A stretch of DNA of 36,512 nucleotides, taken from NCBI GenBank assembly GCA_041750975.1, contig JBGSYN010000072.1, positions 1 through 36,512 on the forward strand, read 5' to 3'. The stretch's first letter is position 1; every line of letters starts with the position of its first letter. Under the pieces are notes generated by a model that was not told the DNA's origin, ran no database searches, and was given only the letters and a program-made list of their open reading frames with translations. The position numbers and the translations under genes were made by a program. The stretch is from JBGSYN01 sp041750975 (GTDB taxonomy: Bacteria > Pseudomonadota > Alphaproteobacteria > Geminicoccales > Geminicoccaceae). Positions 7,712-14,973 of this stretch are shown in pieces.

Positions 7712-9900
7712 GCGAGCCCATCGCCTCCGAAACGGTTGCCGAACACGGCCTGAAGCCTGACGATTATGCCCTGATCGTCGAGATCCTCGGCCGGCACCCC
7801 AATCTTGTCGAACTCGGCATCTTCTCGGTGATGTGGAGTGAGCACTGCTCCTACAAATCGTCGAAGAAACATCTGGCCAAGCTGCCGACCGAAGCGCCCT
7901 GGGTGATCTGCGGGCCGGGCGAGAATGCCGGAATCGTCGATATCGGCGATGGCCAGGCGGTGGTCTTCAAGATGGAGAGCCACAACCATCCGAGCTTCAT
8001 CGAGCCCTACCAGGGGGCTGCAACGGGTGTTGGCGGCATCATGCGCGATGTCTTCACCATGGGGGCGCGGCCGATCGCGCTGCTCAACAGCTTGCGCTTC
8101 GGTGAGCAGCAGCATCCGAAGACGAGGCACCTCGTCGCCAGCGTGGTGGCGGGGATCGGCGGCTACGGCAACTGTGTGGGCGTGCCGACGGTCGGCGGCG
8201 AGACCACGTTCCACCACCGCTTCAACGGCAATGTTCTCGTCAACGCGATGTGCGTCGGCCTGGTCGACGCCGACCGCATCTTTTACGCGAAGGCCACGGG
8301 CGTCGGCAATCCGGTCGTCTATGTCGGTGCCAAGACCGGCCGCGACGGCATTCATGGTGCCACCATGGCATCCGCGGAATTCAGCGAGGATGCCGAGACC
8401 AGGCGGCCCACCGTGCAGGTCGGCGACCCCTTCACCGAAAAGCTGTTGATCGAAGCCTGTCTCGAACTGATGGCTGGCGATTGTATCGTCGCCGTCCAGG
8501 ATATGGGGGCGGCCGGATTGACCTCCTCGTCCTTCGAGATGGCGGCCAAGGGCGGGCTCGGCATCGAGATGAACCTGGATCGGGTACCACTTCGCGAGAC
8601 CGGCATGACCGCCTACGAGATCATGCTCTCCGAGAGCCAGGAGCGGATGCTCATGGTGCTGGAGGAAGGCCGCGAAGCCGAAGCGCGCTCGATCTTCACC
8701 AAATGGGGCCTGGATTGCGCCACCATCGGCAGACTGACCGACACCGGACGCATGGTGCTTCGCCAGAACGCCAAAATCGCGGCCGATGTCCCGATCCCGC
8801 CGGTCAGCGGGGCGTCGCCCGTCTATGAACGACCGTTCAGATCGACGCCAAAGCCCATTCCGGTCGTCGCCCATGATGGCGATAGCGGCTTGAGCCCTCC
8901 GGAGGCGCTGCTCCGTCTCATGGCCTGCCCGGATCTCGCCAGCAAAAGCTGGGTCTGGGAGCAATATGATTCGATGGTCATGGCCGACACGGTTGGAGGC
9001 CCGGGCGGCGATGCCGCCATTATTCGCGTGCATGGCACCAACAAAGGGTTGGCCCTCACCTCGGATTGCACGCCGCGCTACTGCGAGGCCGATCCCCAAG
9101 CCGGCGGCATGCAGGCAGTCGCGGAAGCCTGGCGCAATCTGACGGCAGTGGGCGCGCGTCCACTCGCCATCACCAATTGCCTCAATTTCGGCAATCCGGA
9201 GCGCCCCTTGATCATGGGGCAACTGGTCGGCTGTATCGAGGGCATGGCCAAGGCCTGCAGGGCACTCGACTTCCCGGTCGTCTCCGGCAATGTCTCGCTC
9301 TACAACGAGACCGATGGACGCGCGATCCAACCGACACCGACAATCGGCGGTGTCGGCCTGATCGATGATCTCGACCAAGCTGGAGGGCTCGCCTGGCCGG
9401 GGTCCGGTCGCCAACTGATCCTCATCGGCGAGAGCGATAGTTGGATCGGTGCCTCGCTCTATCTGCGCGAGATCCTCGGCAAGGAAGAGGGTGCGCCGCC
9501 GCCGGTCGATCTCGTCGTCGAACGCCGCAACGGCGACTGTGTGCGCAACCTCATTCAGGGTAGGCTGATCGACGCCTGTCACGATCTGAGCGATGGCGGC
9601 CTGATGGTCGCCGTCGCCGAAATGTGCCTAGCCTCGGGCTCGGGCGCACGGATCACCTTGCCCAAAGGTCTGCACAGCGCGATGGCGTGGCTGTTCGGCG
9701 AGGAGCAGTCGCGCTATGTTCTTGCCATCGACGCCGAACATCAGGATGCGGTGATGAGCCGGATCCGATCCGAGGGGGTGATTGCAAGGTTGATCGGAAT
9801 AACCGGCGGCGAGGCATTGACCGTCGATGGCTTCGATCCCATACCGTTGGCCACCTTGGCCGAAGCGAATCGAGGCTGGATGCAGCGATACATGGCTTGA
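7708..9900 (+). CDS. purL: Phosphoribosylformylglycinamidine synthase synthetase subunit PurL (small form)
   Basis: This is the ATP-dependent synthetase subunit of FGAM synthase, 730 residues, the usual length for the PurS/PurQ-dependent form. Visible marks are MWSEHCSYKSSKKHL near residue 45, the nucleotide/metal segment MESHNHPSFIEPYQGAATG near residues 90-108, and the C-terminal CHDLSDGGLMVAVAEM motif. It overlaps purQ by ATGA and is followed after 36 bases by bolA. Function is secure. Confidence 0.98.
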   Translation: MSEPIASETVAEHGLKPDDYALIVEILGRHPNLVELGIFSVMWSEHCSYKSSKKHLAKLPTEAPWVICGPGENAGIVDIGDGQAVVFKMESHNHPSFIEPYQGAATGVGGIMRDVFTMGARPIALLNSLRFGEQQHPKTRHLVASVVAGIGGYGNCVGVPTVGGETTFHHRFNGNVLVNAMCVGLVDADRIFYAKATGVGNPVVYVGAKTGRDGIHGATMASAEFSEDAETRRPTVQVGDPFTEKLLIEACLELMAGDCIVAVQDMGAAGLTSSSFEMAAKGGLGIEMNLDRVPLRETGMTAYEIMLSESQERMLMVLEEGREAEARSIFTKWGLDCATIGRLTDTGRMVLRQNAKIAADVPIPPVSGASPVYERPFRSTPKPIPVVAHDGDSGLSPPEALLRLMACPDLASKSWVWEQYDSMVMADTVGGPGGDAAIIRVHGTNKGLALTSDCTPRYCEADPQAGGMQAVAEAWRNLTAVGARPLAITNCLNFGNPERPLIMGQLVGCIEGMAKACRALDFPVVSGNVSLYNETDGRAIQPTPTIGGVGLIDDLDQAGGLAWPGSGRQLILIGESDSWIGASLYLREILGKEEGAPPPVDLVVERRNGDCVRNLIQGRLIDACHDLSDGGLMVAVAEMCLASGSGARITLPKGLHSAMAWLFGEEQSRYVLAIDAEHQDAVMSRIRSEGVIARLIGITGGEALTVDGFDPIPLATLAEANRGWMQRYMA

Positions 9901-9936
9901 TCATGTTTCGCTGCGAGTTTTTGCAAGGATCAGACC

Positions 9937-10170
9937 ATGGCGATGGCAGCCGACGATATCGAAACTCTGGTGCGGGAGGCCCTGCCCGACGCAGAAGTCC
10001 GGATCGAGGACCTGGCGGGCGACGGCAATCATTATCGGGCCGTGATTGTTTCCGCGCGGTTCCGTGGTAAATCCCGCGTTCAGCAGCACCAGATGGTGTA
10101 CAAGGCGTTGGGCGACCGCATGGGCGGCGAACTCCATGCCTTGGCGTTACAGACTTCAGCCCCTACCTAA
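9937..10170 (+). CDS. BolA/IbaG family protein
   Basis: This small 77-residue protein has the BolA fold pattern: a helix (ETLVREALPDAEVRIEDL), then DGNHYRAVIVSARFRGKSRVQQHQMVY with the conserved His51. BolA proteins pair with CGFS monothiol glutaredoxins to hold a shared [2Fe-2S] cluster and act in iron homeostasis or cluster trafficking. The partner is encoded immediately downstream. AAGGA seven bases before the ATG supports the start. The purL-bolA-grx order is frequent in alphaproteobacteria. Confidence 0.92.
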   Translation: MAMAADDIETLVREALPDAEVRIEDLAGDGNHYRAVIVSARFRGKSRVQQHQMVYKALGDRMGGELHALALQTSAPT

Positions 10171-10197
10171 TGAGCTTGTTGCCCATCGGAGATGACC

Positions 10198-10539
10198 ATG
10201 ACCGACGCCACTGAAGACCGCATCAAGCAGCAGGTCGAGAATGACGACGTCGTTCTCTACATGAAGGGGACGCCCGTCTTCCCGCAGTGCGGCTTCTCAT
10301 CCGTCACCGTGCAGATCCTTTCGCGTCTCGGTGTCAACTTCCAGTCGTACAATGTCCTCGAGGATCAGGAGATTCGCGATGGCATCAAGATGTTTAGCGA
10401 GTGGCCGACGATCCCGCAGCTTTACGTGAAGGGCGAATTTGTCGGCGGCTGCGATATCGTGCGCGAAATGTACGAAACCGGCGAGCTTGCCGAGTTCCTC
10501 CAGGAAAAGGGCGTGCCGACCGAACCGGCCGCCGCCTAA
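10198..10539 (+). CDS. grxD: Monothiol glutaredoxin, Grx4 (GrxD) type
   Basis: The protein carries the CGFS active site (residues 31-34 in FPQCGFSS) and the TIPQLYVKGEFVGGCDI glutathione-binding stretch, typical of single-domain monothiol glutaredoxins. These bind [2Fe-2S] with glutathione and hand clusters to apoproteins, working with BolA, whose gene is just upstream. Two ATGs lie six bases apart. GGAG at 10188-10191 abuts the first (10192) but sits six bases before the second, so 10198 is the better start (113 residues). The stop overlaps the convergent DUF3108 gene by four bases. Confidence 0.95.
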   Translation: MTDATEDRIKQQVENDDVVLYMKGTPVFPQCGFSSVTVQILSRLGVNFQSYNVLEDQEIRDGIKMFSEWPTIPQLYVKGEFVGGCDIVREMYETGELAEFLQEKGVPTEPAAA

Positions 10540-11294
10540 GCTTTGCGCTCGAGGACGGTTTGCGCACCCTCGACGGCGCTGGGTGTCGCAAGCCGGTCCT
10601 TGCCTAGCCGGATTTTCAAGCGCCGCGGCTCCTCGTCGTCGGGCAGCGTGACGATCAGGTCGCCCTGATCGAAGCCGACAATGCCGTCGATGATAAGATC
10701 GACACCATCGGGCTTGGTCCGGATTTTGTAGTCCCATCGCGACCGGCCGTCGAAAACGGGGACGACAAGCTCCTGTCCTCCGGCTTTGCCGCGCATCACG
10801 GTCAACCAGTGCTGCATTTGCAGAATTCCCGTCAGGGGATCGACAGTGTCGGCCCACAGTGCTTCGGGCACGTCGCTCGTGCGCGGCGAGCCGTCATTGA
10901 ATAATTGCAGTTCGACGATTTCGCCTGCACCGTCGTAAGTTATCGCGATCTCGCGCTTTCGGTCGGGCTTTTCATAAACGGCACGAAAACTTGCGGGCCT
11001 AGGCCAACCCTCTTCGCCGAGACGTGATACGACGTTGAGGGTGGATTGCCGCTTGCCCTGTAGGAGATCGACAAGGCCCGCCGTCTCTATGGTCCCGCGA
11101 GAATGGATCTCGCCATCGCCCGGCGCCTCGACATCGAAATTCAAGAGCGCCACAGTGTTGTCAAGATGGCTCATGACATAGCTGAGATTTTGCGGTCCGA
11201 GACTGATGGCTTCTAAGGCCAGTCCCTGGGCCTGCTGGATGAACGGACCTCCCGCCAGACCGAGGAGGACTGCACGTCTGTCAATTTTGATCAT
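10536..11294 (-). CDS. Secreted DUF3108 domain protein
   Basis: The frame gives 252 residues from the ATG at 11294. It begins MIKIDRRAVLLGLAGGPF, a short positively charged signal sequence, so the protein is probably periplasmic. The body matches the DUF3108 layout seen in proteobacteria: an early strand on SYVMSHLDNTVALLNFDV, then the PEALWADTVDPLTGIL segment, and VPVFDGRSRWDYKI before the last strands. The family is thought to form a beta-rich lipocalin-like barrel, but its function is not established. It is convergent with grxD (four-base overlap) and divergent from the alginate lyase, whose start region overlaps its own. Longer starts up to 11402 exist but would spoil the signal sequence. 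Confidence 0.75.
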   Translation of the reverse strand: MIKIDRRAVLLGLAGGPFIQQAQGLALEAISLGPQNLSYVMSHLDNTVALLNFDVEAPGDGEIHSRGTIETAGLVDLLQGKRQSTLNVVSRLGEEGWPRPASFRAVYEKPDRKREIAITYDGAGEIVELQLFNDGSPRTSDVPEALWADTVDPLTGILQMQHWLTVMRGKAGGQELVVPVFDGRSRWDYKIRTKPDGVDLIIDGIVGFDQGDLIVTLPDDEEPRRLKIRLGKDRLATPSAVEGAQTVLERKA

Positions 11295-12480
11295 GGCGAT
11301 CACCGGTCTGGCCCTCGGCTCCATGGCCGCCGGGCATGGTGCGGAACCAACGGCCGACATACTCTTCGACTCCGAGCAACGGCGACTCGAGCTCGATACC
11401 ATGCCGCCGGAGGAACGCCGGCTGCGTTGCGGGTCCGGGGAAGAACCCTGGCCAAACTACAAAGCGATCACGACCATCAAGGACACGCCGGACTACGGCA
11501 TCGACGAGCGGGCCGAACCGTTCGCACTGACGGTCATGCAAGCCGCAGCCGCAGCCTTCGGGCTCGACGATCCGGCTGCCCGGCAGCATTTGATCGAACT
11601 GCTGGACCGCTGGGCCGACGGCCGCGCCTTCACCAAGCTCCAGCCTCCCTCGGACAATGCCTATTACGCGGTCGAGCGTAGTCTCCTGCCGGTCATCGTC
11701 GCCTATTGGCTCGTCCACGACGCTCCTGAAATGTCCCGCGATCGAAGCGACCGGATCGCCGCCTGGATCGACGGTCTGGTCGAACGGAGCGCTCTCCGGC
11801 GCAAGGAACTCGATCAACAAAGTCGGGTTGCCAACAACAATCACAGCTATCTCAACGCTTCCGTCATCATGGCGTGGGCAGCACTGTATGGGAAACTGGG
11901 TGGGTTGCAGCTCGGTGTCGAGGCCTATCGGCAGGCACTCGCGACGATGCGCGACGATGGCAGCCTGCCGCTCGAAACGGATCGCGGCGCCCGGGCCTTA
12001 TGGTATCAACGCCACGCCCTGGCGTCACTGGTGACCATGGCGGAAATCGCTGCCGTCAAGAACATCGACCTTTATGGGCTTGAGGCAGGCGCGGGCACCA
12101 TCCATCTGGCCGTGCAATTTCTCCTGGAAGGCATCGAGGATCCTGGGATCGTCAGACCTTATGCCCTCGATAATTTCAGCCCCGCGCCCGATACCGATCC
12201 CGGCGTCCAGGATCTCGGCTTTCTGGAGCCTCGCGGCCACGGACGCCACTATATGGCCTGGATCGAGCCCTATATCAGCCGCTTCCCGAACCATCCGAAC
12301 AGCCAGCGCCTCAGTAAGCTAATACTGAACCAAGCCGGTTCGCGGCCGCTGATCGACGACTATAGCGGCGGCAATATGAGCTGTCTTTTCGCGTCAATGG
12401 CCGAAGCAGCGCAGCCCCGGTCCAATCCCGGACCGAAGCCGGTGCCGCGGCCCCAGATCAGCGCGAATAATATTCGATGA
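11239..12480 (+). CDS. Alginate lyase family protein (PL5-like), secreted
   Basis: It probably cleaves poly-mannuronate-type polysaccharide by beta-elimination in the periplasm. The alpha-helical lyase pattern of PL5/AlgL is present. Asn201-His202 lie in NNNHSY and Arg249/Tyr256 in DRGARALWY, with the same seven-residue spacing as the catalytic Arg and Tyr of A1-III lyases. DGSLPLETDRGARAL is a family signature. The start at 11239 gives a signal peptide with an arginine-rich n-region (RPRRTARLSILIMAITGLA) and a cut near HGA-EP; an ATG at 11293 would leave no charge. No alginate biosynthesis genes are near. Both ends overlap opposite-strand genes: the DUF3108 start by 56 bases and the rpsD end by 23. 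Confidence 0.8.
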   Translation: MNGPPARPRRTARLSILIMAITGLALGSMAAGHGAEPTADILFDSEQRRLELDTMPPEERRLRCGSGEEPWPNYKAITTIKDTPDYGIDERAEPFALTVMQAAAAAFGLDDPAARQHLIELLDRWADGRAFTKLQPPSDNAYYAVERSLLPVIVAYWLVHDAPEMSRDRSDRIAAWIDGLVERSALRRKELDQQSRVANNNHSYLNASVIMAWAALYGKLGGLQLGVEAYRQALATMRDDGSLPLETDRGARALWYQRHALASLVTMAEIAAVKNIDLYGLEAGAGTIHLAVQFLLEGIEDPGIVRPYALDNFSPAPDTDPGVQDLGFLEPRGHGRHYMAWIEPYISRFPNHPNSQRLSKLILNQAGSRPLIDDYSGGNMSCLFASMAEAAQPRSNPGPKPVPRPQISANNIR

Positions 12481-13072
12481 CGAGGTTGGGCTCCATCTGC
12501 ACCGGATAGGGAACGTCGGTGAGAAGCGGCACGCGCACGAATTTGCCTTTCAGCCCGCTATAGTCGACGCTCAGATATTCCGGGACATCCCGCTCCTGCG
12601 CCTGCAACGCTTCGAGCACGAGCAGCATGTTGCGGCCTTTGTCGCTGAGTTCCAGCGCATCGCCTTCCTGCAGCACGTAGCTCGGAATATTGACCCGGCG
12701 ATCATTCACCTTGACGTGCCCATGATTGATGAACTGACGGGCAGCAAACATCGACGGCACGAAATTCATGCGGAACAGCGCTACATCGAGACGCTGCTCG
12801 AGAATCCCGACGAGGTTCTCGCCGGTATCGCCCTTGCGGCGTGAAGCTTCCTCATAAGCATTTCGAAACTGCTTTTCCGTCATGTTGGCGTAATATCGCT
12901 TCAGCCGCTGCTTGGCGGCCAGCTGATTGGCGTAGTCCGAAAGCTTGCGGCGCTTTTGACCATGCTCGCCGGGCCTGTAGTCACGGCGGGCCAGCGGGCT
13001 CTTGGTCCGCCCCCAAAGATTGACGCCGAGACGACGGCAGATTTTGTTCTTCGAAGCAACGCGCTTGGTCAT
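12458..13072 (-). CDS. rpsD: 30S ribosomal protein S4
   Basis: This primary 16S rRNA binding protein starts 30S assembly. The 204-residue sequence is canonical: SKNKICRRLGVNLWG at the N-terminus, RRKLSDYANQLAAKQRLKRYY near residues 40-60, and an S4 RNA-binding domain around DVALFRMNFVPSMFAARQFINHGHVKVN. GAGG just upstream of the ATG gives the ribosome site. It stands alone rather than in the alpha operon, as usual in alphaproteobacteria, with its own strong promoter. Its last 23 bases overlap the convergent alginate lyase gene. Confidence 0.98.
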   Translation of the reverse strand: MTKRVASKNKICRRLGVNLWGRTKSPLARRDYRPGEHGQKRRKLSDYANQLAAKQRLKRYYANMTEKQFRNAYEEASRRKGDTGENLVGILEQRLDVALFRMNFVPSMFAARQFINHGHVKVNDRRVNIPSYVLQEGDALELSDKGRNMLLVLEALQAQERDVPEYLSVDYSGLKGKFVRVPLLTDVPYPVQMEPNLVIEYYSR

Positions 13073-13151
13073 AGGTCCTCGATCAACAGGCCGGTATTTG
13101 GATTAGCAATAGAAATTGGGCGCGGCACGAGGGCGCCACGTCGAGCCCGCG

Positions 13152-13179
13152 GTTATAAACGCCACGCAAATTTTGTCAA
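13152..13179 (-). promoter_or_regulatory. rpsD promoter, near-consensus
   Basis: On the minus strand TTGACA (13179-13174) and TATAAC (13157-13152) are 16 bases apart, a perfect -35 and a 5/6 -10. Transcription would start near 13145, leaving a leader of about 72 bases before rpsD. This is the best promoter match I found in the window, as expected for a ribosomal protein gene. Confidence 0.72.
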
Positions 13180-13195
13180 AGCGAAGTTTCGGTCA

Positions 13196-13211
13196 TGTGA
13201 TGCCAATCACA
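13196..13211. promoter_or_regulatory. CRP-like palindrome
   Basis: TGTGAT-GCCA-ATCACA is a perfect 16-base inverted repeat that fits the CRP consensus TGTGA-N6-TCACA exactly. It lies between the rpsD promoter (centre about 58 bases upstream of the predicted rpsD start site) and the small membrane protein gene on the other strand. For the latter, a start site near 13245 would place it at -41.5, the class II activator position, and leave about 21 bases before the ATG. The match is seen; regulation is inferred. Confidence 0.55.
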
Positions 13212-13243
13212 GATTGGGACTGGGGACATGGCGTAAGGAGAGC

Positions 13244-13279
13244 ATGGTTTTGCGGAGTATGGCTGATGACCGACCATGA
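13244..13279 (+). CDS. Possible 11-residue leader peptide
   Basis: AAGGAG (13235-13240) is the strongest Shine-Dalgarno in this intergenic region. It sits three bases before an ATG that opens an 11-codon frame ending at TGA 13279, inside the start of the 42-residue membrane protein. The spacing is short, so initiation here is uncertain. It may instead help load ribosomes for the next frame. No residue composition suggestive of attenuation is seen. Confidence 0.25.
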   Translation: MVLRSMADDRP

Positions 13280-13394
13280 TGTGTTTTTTGAAGATCACCA
13301 CCTGACCGAGGACCGAGGAAATGTCGGCGTTGTCTCTCTGCTTGCCGGATGGGCCGTTGCCGTGATTCTCTTCGGAGCTCTCGTCTTCATCTAA
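13266..13394 (+). CDS. Small single-helix membrane protein, 42 residues
   Basis: I do not recognise a family. The frame begins with an acidic/histidine-rich head (MTDHDVFFEDHHLTEDRGN) and ends with one hydrophobic helix, about residues 23-42, running to the C-terminus. GGAG at 13254-13257, eight bases before the ATG, is well placed. A CRP-like palindrome lies 55 bases upstream of the ATG and a perfect stem-loop starts at the stop codon, so the unit looks like a small regulated gene. It resembles in form, though not in clear sequence, small accessory subunits of respiratory complexes. The stop overlaps the nitrile hydratase accessory gene tail by eight bases. Confidence 0.55.
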   Translation: MTDHDVFFEDHHLTEDRGNVGVVSLLAGWAVAVILFGALVFI

Positions 13395-13716
13395 ACCTGT
13401 CGATCTCGACAGGTTGCCCGTGCGGCGTCGCGGAGTAGGCTCTGGCCCACGCGTCGCGGCGCGCACGGAGTTCCGCAAGGTCCGCAACTCCTTTGCCGTT
13501 CAGCACCGTTTCGAGCGCCGTCAAGACATGTTCGTAATAGGTGCTTCCGTCAACCGGATCGCCGGCTAAGCGGGCTCGTTCGATGGCCGCCCCCAAGGCA
13601 GATGACCATTCACCAGACGTCATCAAACCCTGCTGTTGCAGCACAGTCGCCATGGCAAGTGCCGTTGCATGCCAAGGCTCGCCGAATCGAACTGTTTCTC
13701 CCTCAGACCGGCTCAA
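13387..13716 (-). CDS. Nitrile hydratase accessory protein (activator, P14K-like)
   Basis: This 109-residue protein matches the small accessory proteins encoded after the beta subunit. They resemble the beta-subunit N-terminus and help load cobalt into the alpha subunit. Visible marks are FGEPWHATALAMATVLQQQG, TSGEWSSALGAAI near residue 30, GSTYYEHVLTALE, and a final RRDAWARAYSATPHGQPVEI. The frame stays open upstream, but the homologous part starts at the TTG at 13716, overlapping the beta gene by 14 bases; GGGAAAG lies just upstream. The role in cobalt maturation is inferred from the family and from the cobalt-type alpha subunit. Confidence 0.82.
   Translation of the reverse strand: MSRSEGETVRFGEPWHATALAMATVLQQQGLMTSGEWSSALGAAIERARLAGDPVDGSTYYEHVLTALETVLNGKGVADLAELRARRDAWARAYSATPHGQPVEIDRFR
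13394..13415. terminator. Perfect stem-loop at convergent gene ends
   Basis: AACCTGTCGA-TC-TCGACAGGTT is a perfect inverted repeat beginning at the last base of the small membrane protein stop codon. It also lies within the last codons of the nitrile hydratase accessory gene. There is no T-run on either side, so if it ends transcription it does so weakly; it could instead stabilise the mRNA 3' end. Confidence 0.35.
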
Positions 13717-14362
13717 GATAGCTTTCCCACAAATCCAGCATGACCAGATCGCGCGGCGAGGCATCCTCTCCCCAGAGTTCCTTCGCCGTGAACGCCACAG
13801 TGTAGAGGTGTTCGGGATTCTCTCCTTGGCCCTGAGCATGGCTGTCGGGCAACACATGGGCGCCGTGATGCAGCCGCACCGTGCCGGTTTTGCCGCGCGC
13901 ATAGCGGGGCAGCCGCGTGTGATGGGAGGGGTTGAGGTTTTTGGCGCGAACCCTGTCGCCGACCGCATAACCGGCCTTGGTGTCGATGGCCCGATCACTC
14001 GGCATCTTGTGACTGATTGTGGCCGAAACCTGATCCGCCGTTAGTGCGTCATTGCGGGGCGAAGCTGCTTTGGATCCCTCTCCGGCCTTGAGCTCGTCCA
14101 ACGTCATCGAGCCGAAATGGAGCAGCGCCCACTCGAAGCCCCAGAGCCAGCGTTCGTAATAGCTCGATCGCAGATAGAGGTCAGGCGGCATGATCTCGCG
14201 GGTGTAGCGGCCGAGATCGCCATTAAAACCATCGGGCCGAGTCATGGCCCGCGAGATCCCATAAACCCTGCCTTCCCAGGTCTCGTGAAACACCGGCTCG
14301 TTGGCCTCGAGCTCGATCGGTCCGAAGCCATGCATGCCGCCCATGTCGTGAATACCGTTCAT
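13703..14362 (-). CDS. nthB: Nitrile hydratase beta subunit
   Basis: It pairs with the alpha subunit in the enzyme that hydrates nitriles to amides. The 219-residue chain begins MNGIHDMGGMHGFGP, the hallmark of the family. It also contains YYERWLWGFEWALL near residues 68-81, and a C-terminal SH3-like barrel with GDRVRAKNLNPSHHTRLPRYARG and the ending DLWESYLEP. It overlaps the alpha gene by ATGA and the accessory gene by 14 bases. Complete and apparently functional. Confidence 0.95.
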   Translation of the reverse strand: MNGIHDMGGMHGFGPIELEANEPVFHETWEGRVYGISRAMTRPDGFNGDLGRYTREIMPPDLYLRSSYYERWLWGFEWALLHFGSMTLDELKAGEGSKAASPRNDALTADQVSATISHKMPSDRAIDTKAGYAVGDRVRAKNLNPSHHTRLPRYARGKTGTVRLHHGAHVLPDSHAQGQGENPEHLYTVAFTAKELWGEDASPRDLVMLDLWESYLEPV

Positions 14363-14973
14363 GGCTTGGCCTCAGGCTGCAGGGCGCGTCCGGTGCCGAT
14401 CATCGAATCTCGGGTCACCAGCGCCGCCAAGGCGTCCGGCTCGAGACCGTCCGTGCCTTCAGGGCGTTGCGGGATGACGAGGTAACGGATCTCGGCGGTG
14501 CTGTCCCAGACCTGGATTTCAACATCGTCATCCAACTCGAGCCCGAATTCGGCGAGGACCGATCGCGGTTCGATCACAGCCCTCGAGCGGTAGGCGAACG
14601 ATTTGTACCAGGCTGGCGGGAGGCCCAGAAGCGGCCAGGGATAGCAGGAGCAGAGGGTGCAGACGACGAGGTTATGGATTTTGGGGCCATTTTCGACGGC
14701 AACGATGTGTGAGCCCTGCGCCCCCACGGACCCCATCTCGTCACAGGCCCTGGTCGCATCCTCGAGCAAACGTCGCTTGAAATCCTGATCGCTCCAGGCG
14801 CGGGCGACGACGCGGGCGCCACGATGCGGTCCGACCTTGTGCTCATAGGCGTCGATCGCGGCATCGATTGCAGCAGGGTCGATCAGGCCTTTTTCCGTCA
14901 GCACGGTCTCAAGCGCTTTCACGCGTAGAGCTGGATCCGACGGCAAATGTTGGTGATGATGATGATCAGCCAT
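14359..14973 (-). CDS. nthA: Nitrile hydratase alpha subunit, cobalt type
   Basis: This metal-bearing subunit has 204 residues. The metal claw is VCTLCSC with Cys105, Cys108 and Cys110; Thr between the first two cysteines marks the cobalt rather than the iron form, and two of the cysteines are normally oxidised after translation. The start is ATG 14973, fixed by GGAGG six bases upstream. An upstream ATG at 14997 is inside trmJ and lacks support. The N-terminus is histidine-rich (MADHHHHQHLP), which is unusual and might bind metal. The gene overlaps the trmJ stop by eight bases. No amidase, nitrile-forming enzyme or cobalt transporter gene is within the window. Confidence 0.95.
   Translation of the reverse strand: MADHHHHQHLPSDPALRVKALETVLTEKGLIDPAAIDAAIDAYEHKVGPHRGARVVARAWSDQDFKRRLLEDATRACDEMGSVGAQGSHIVAVENGPKIHNLVVCTLCSCYPWPLLGLPPAWYKSFAYRSRAVIEPRSVLAEFGLELDDDVEIQVWDSTAEIRYLVIPQRPEGTDGLEPDALAALVTRDSMIGTGRALQPEAKP

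Noticed and set aside
7552..9582. A 676-codon open frame on the minus strand opposite purQ and purL
   Set aside because: It is antisense to two clearly conserved genes. Its composition (rich in Asp, Arg, His, Gly) is that of a shadow frame in GC-rich DNA, with no recognisable domain.
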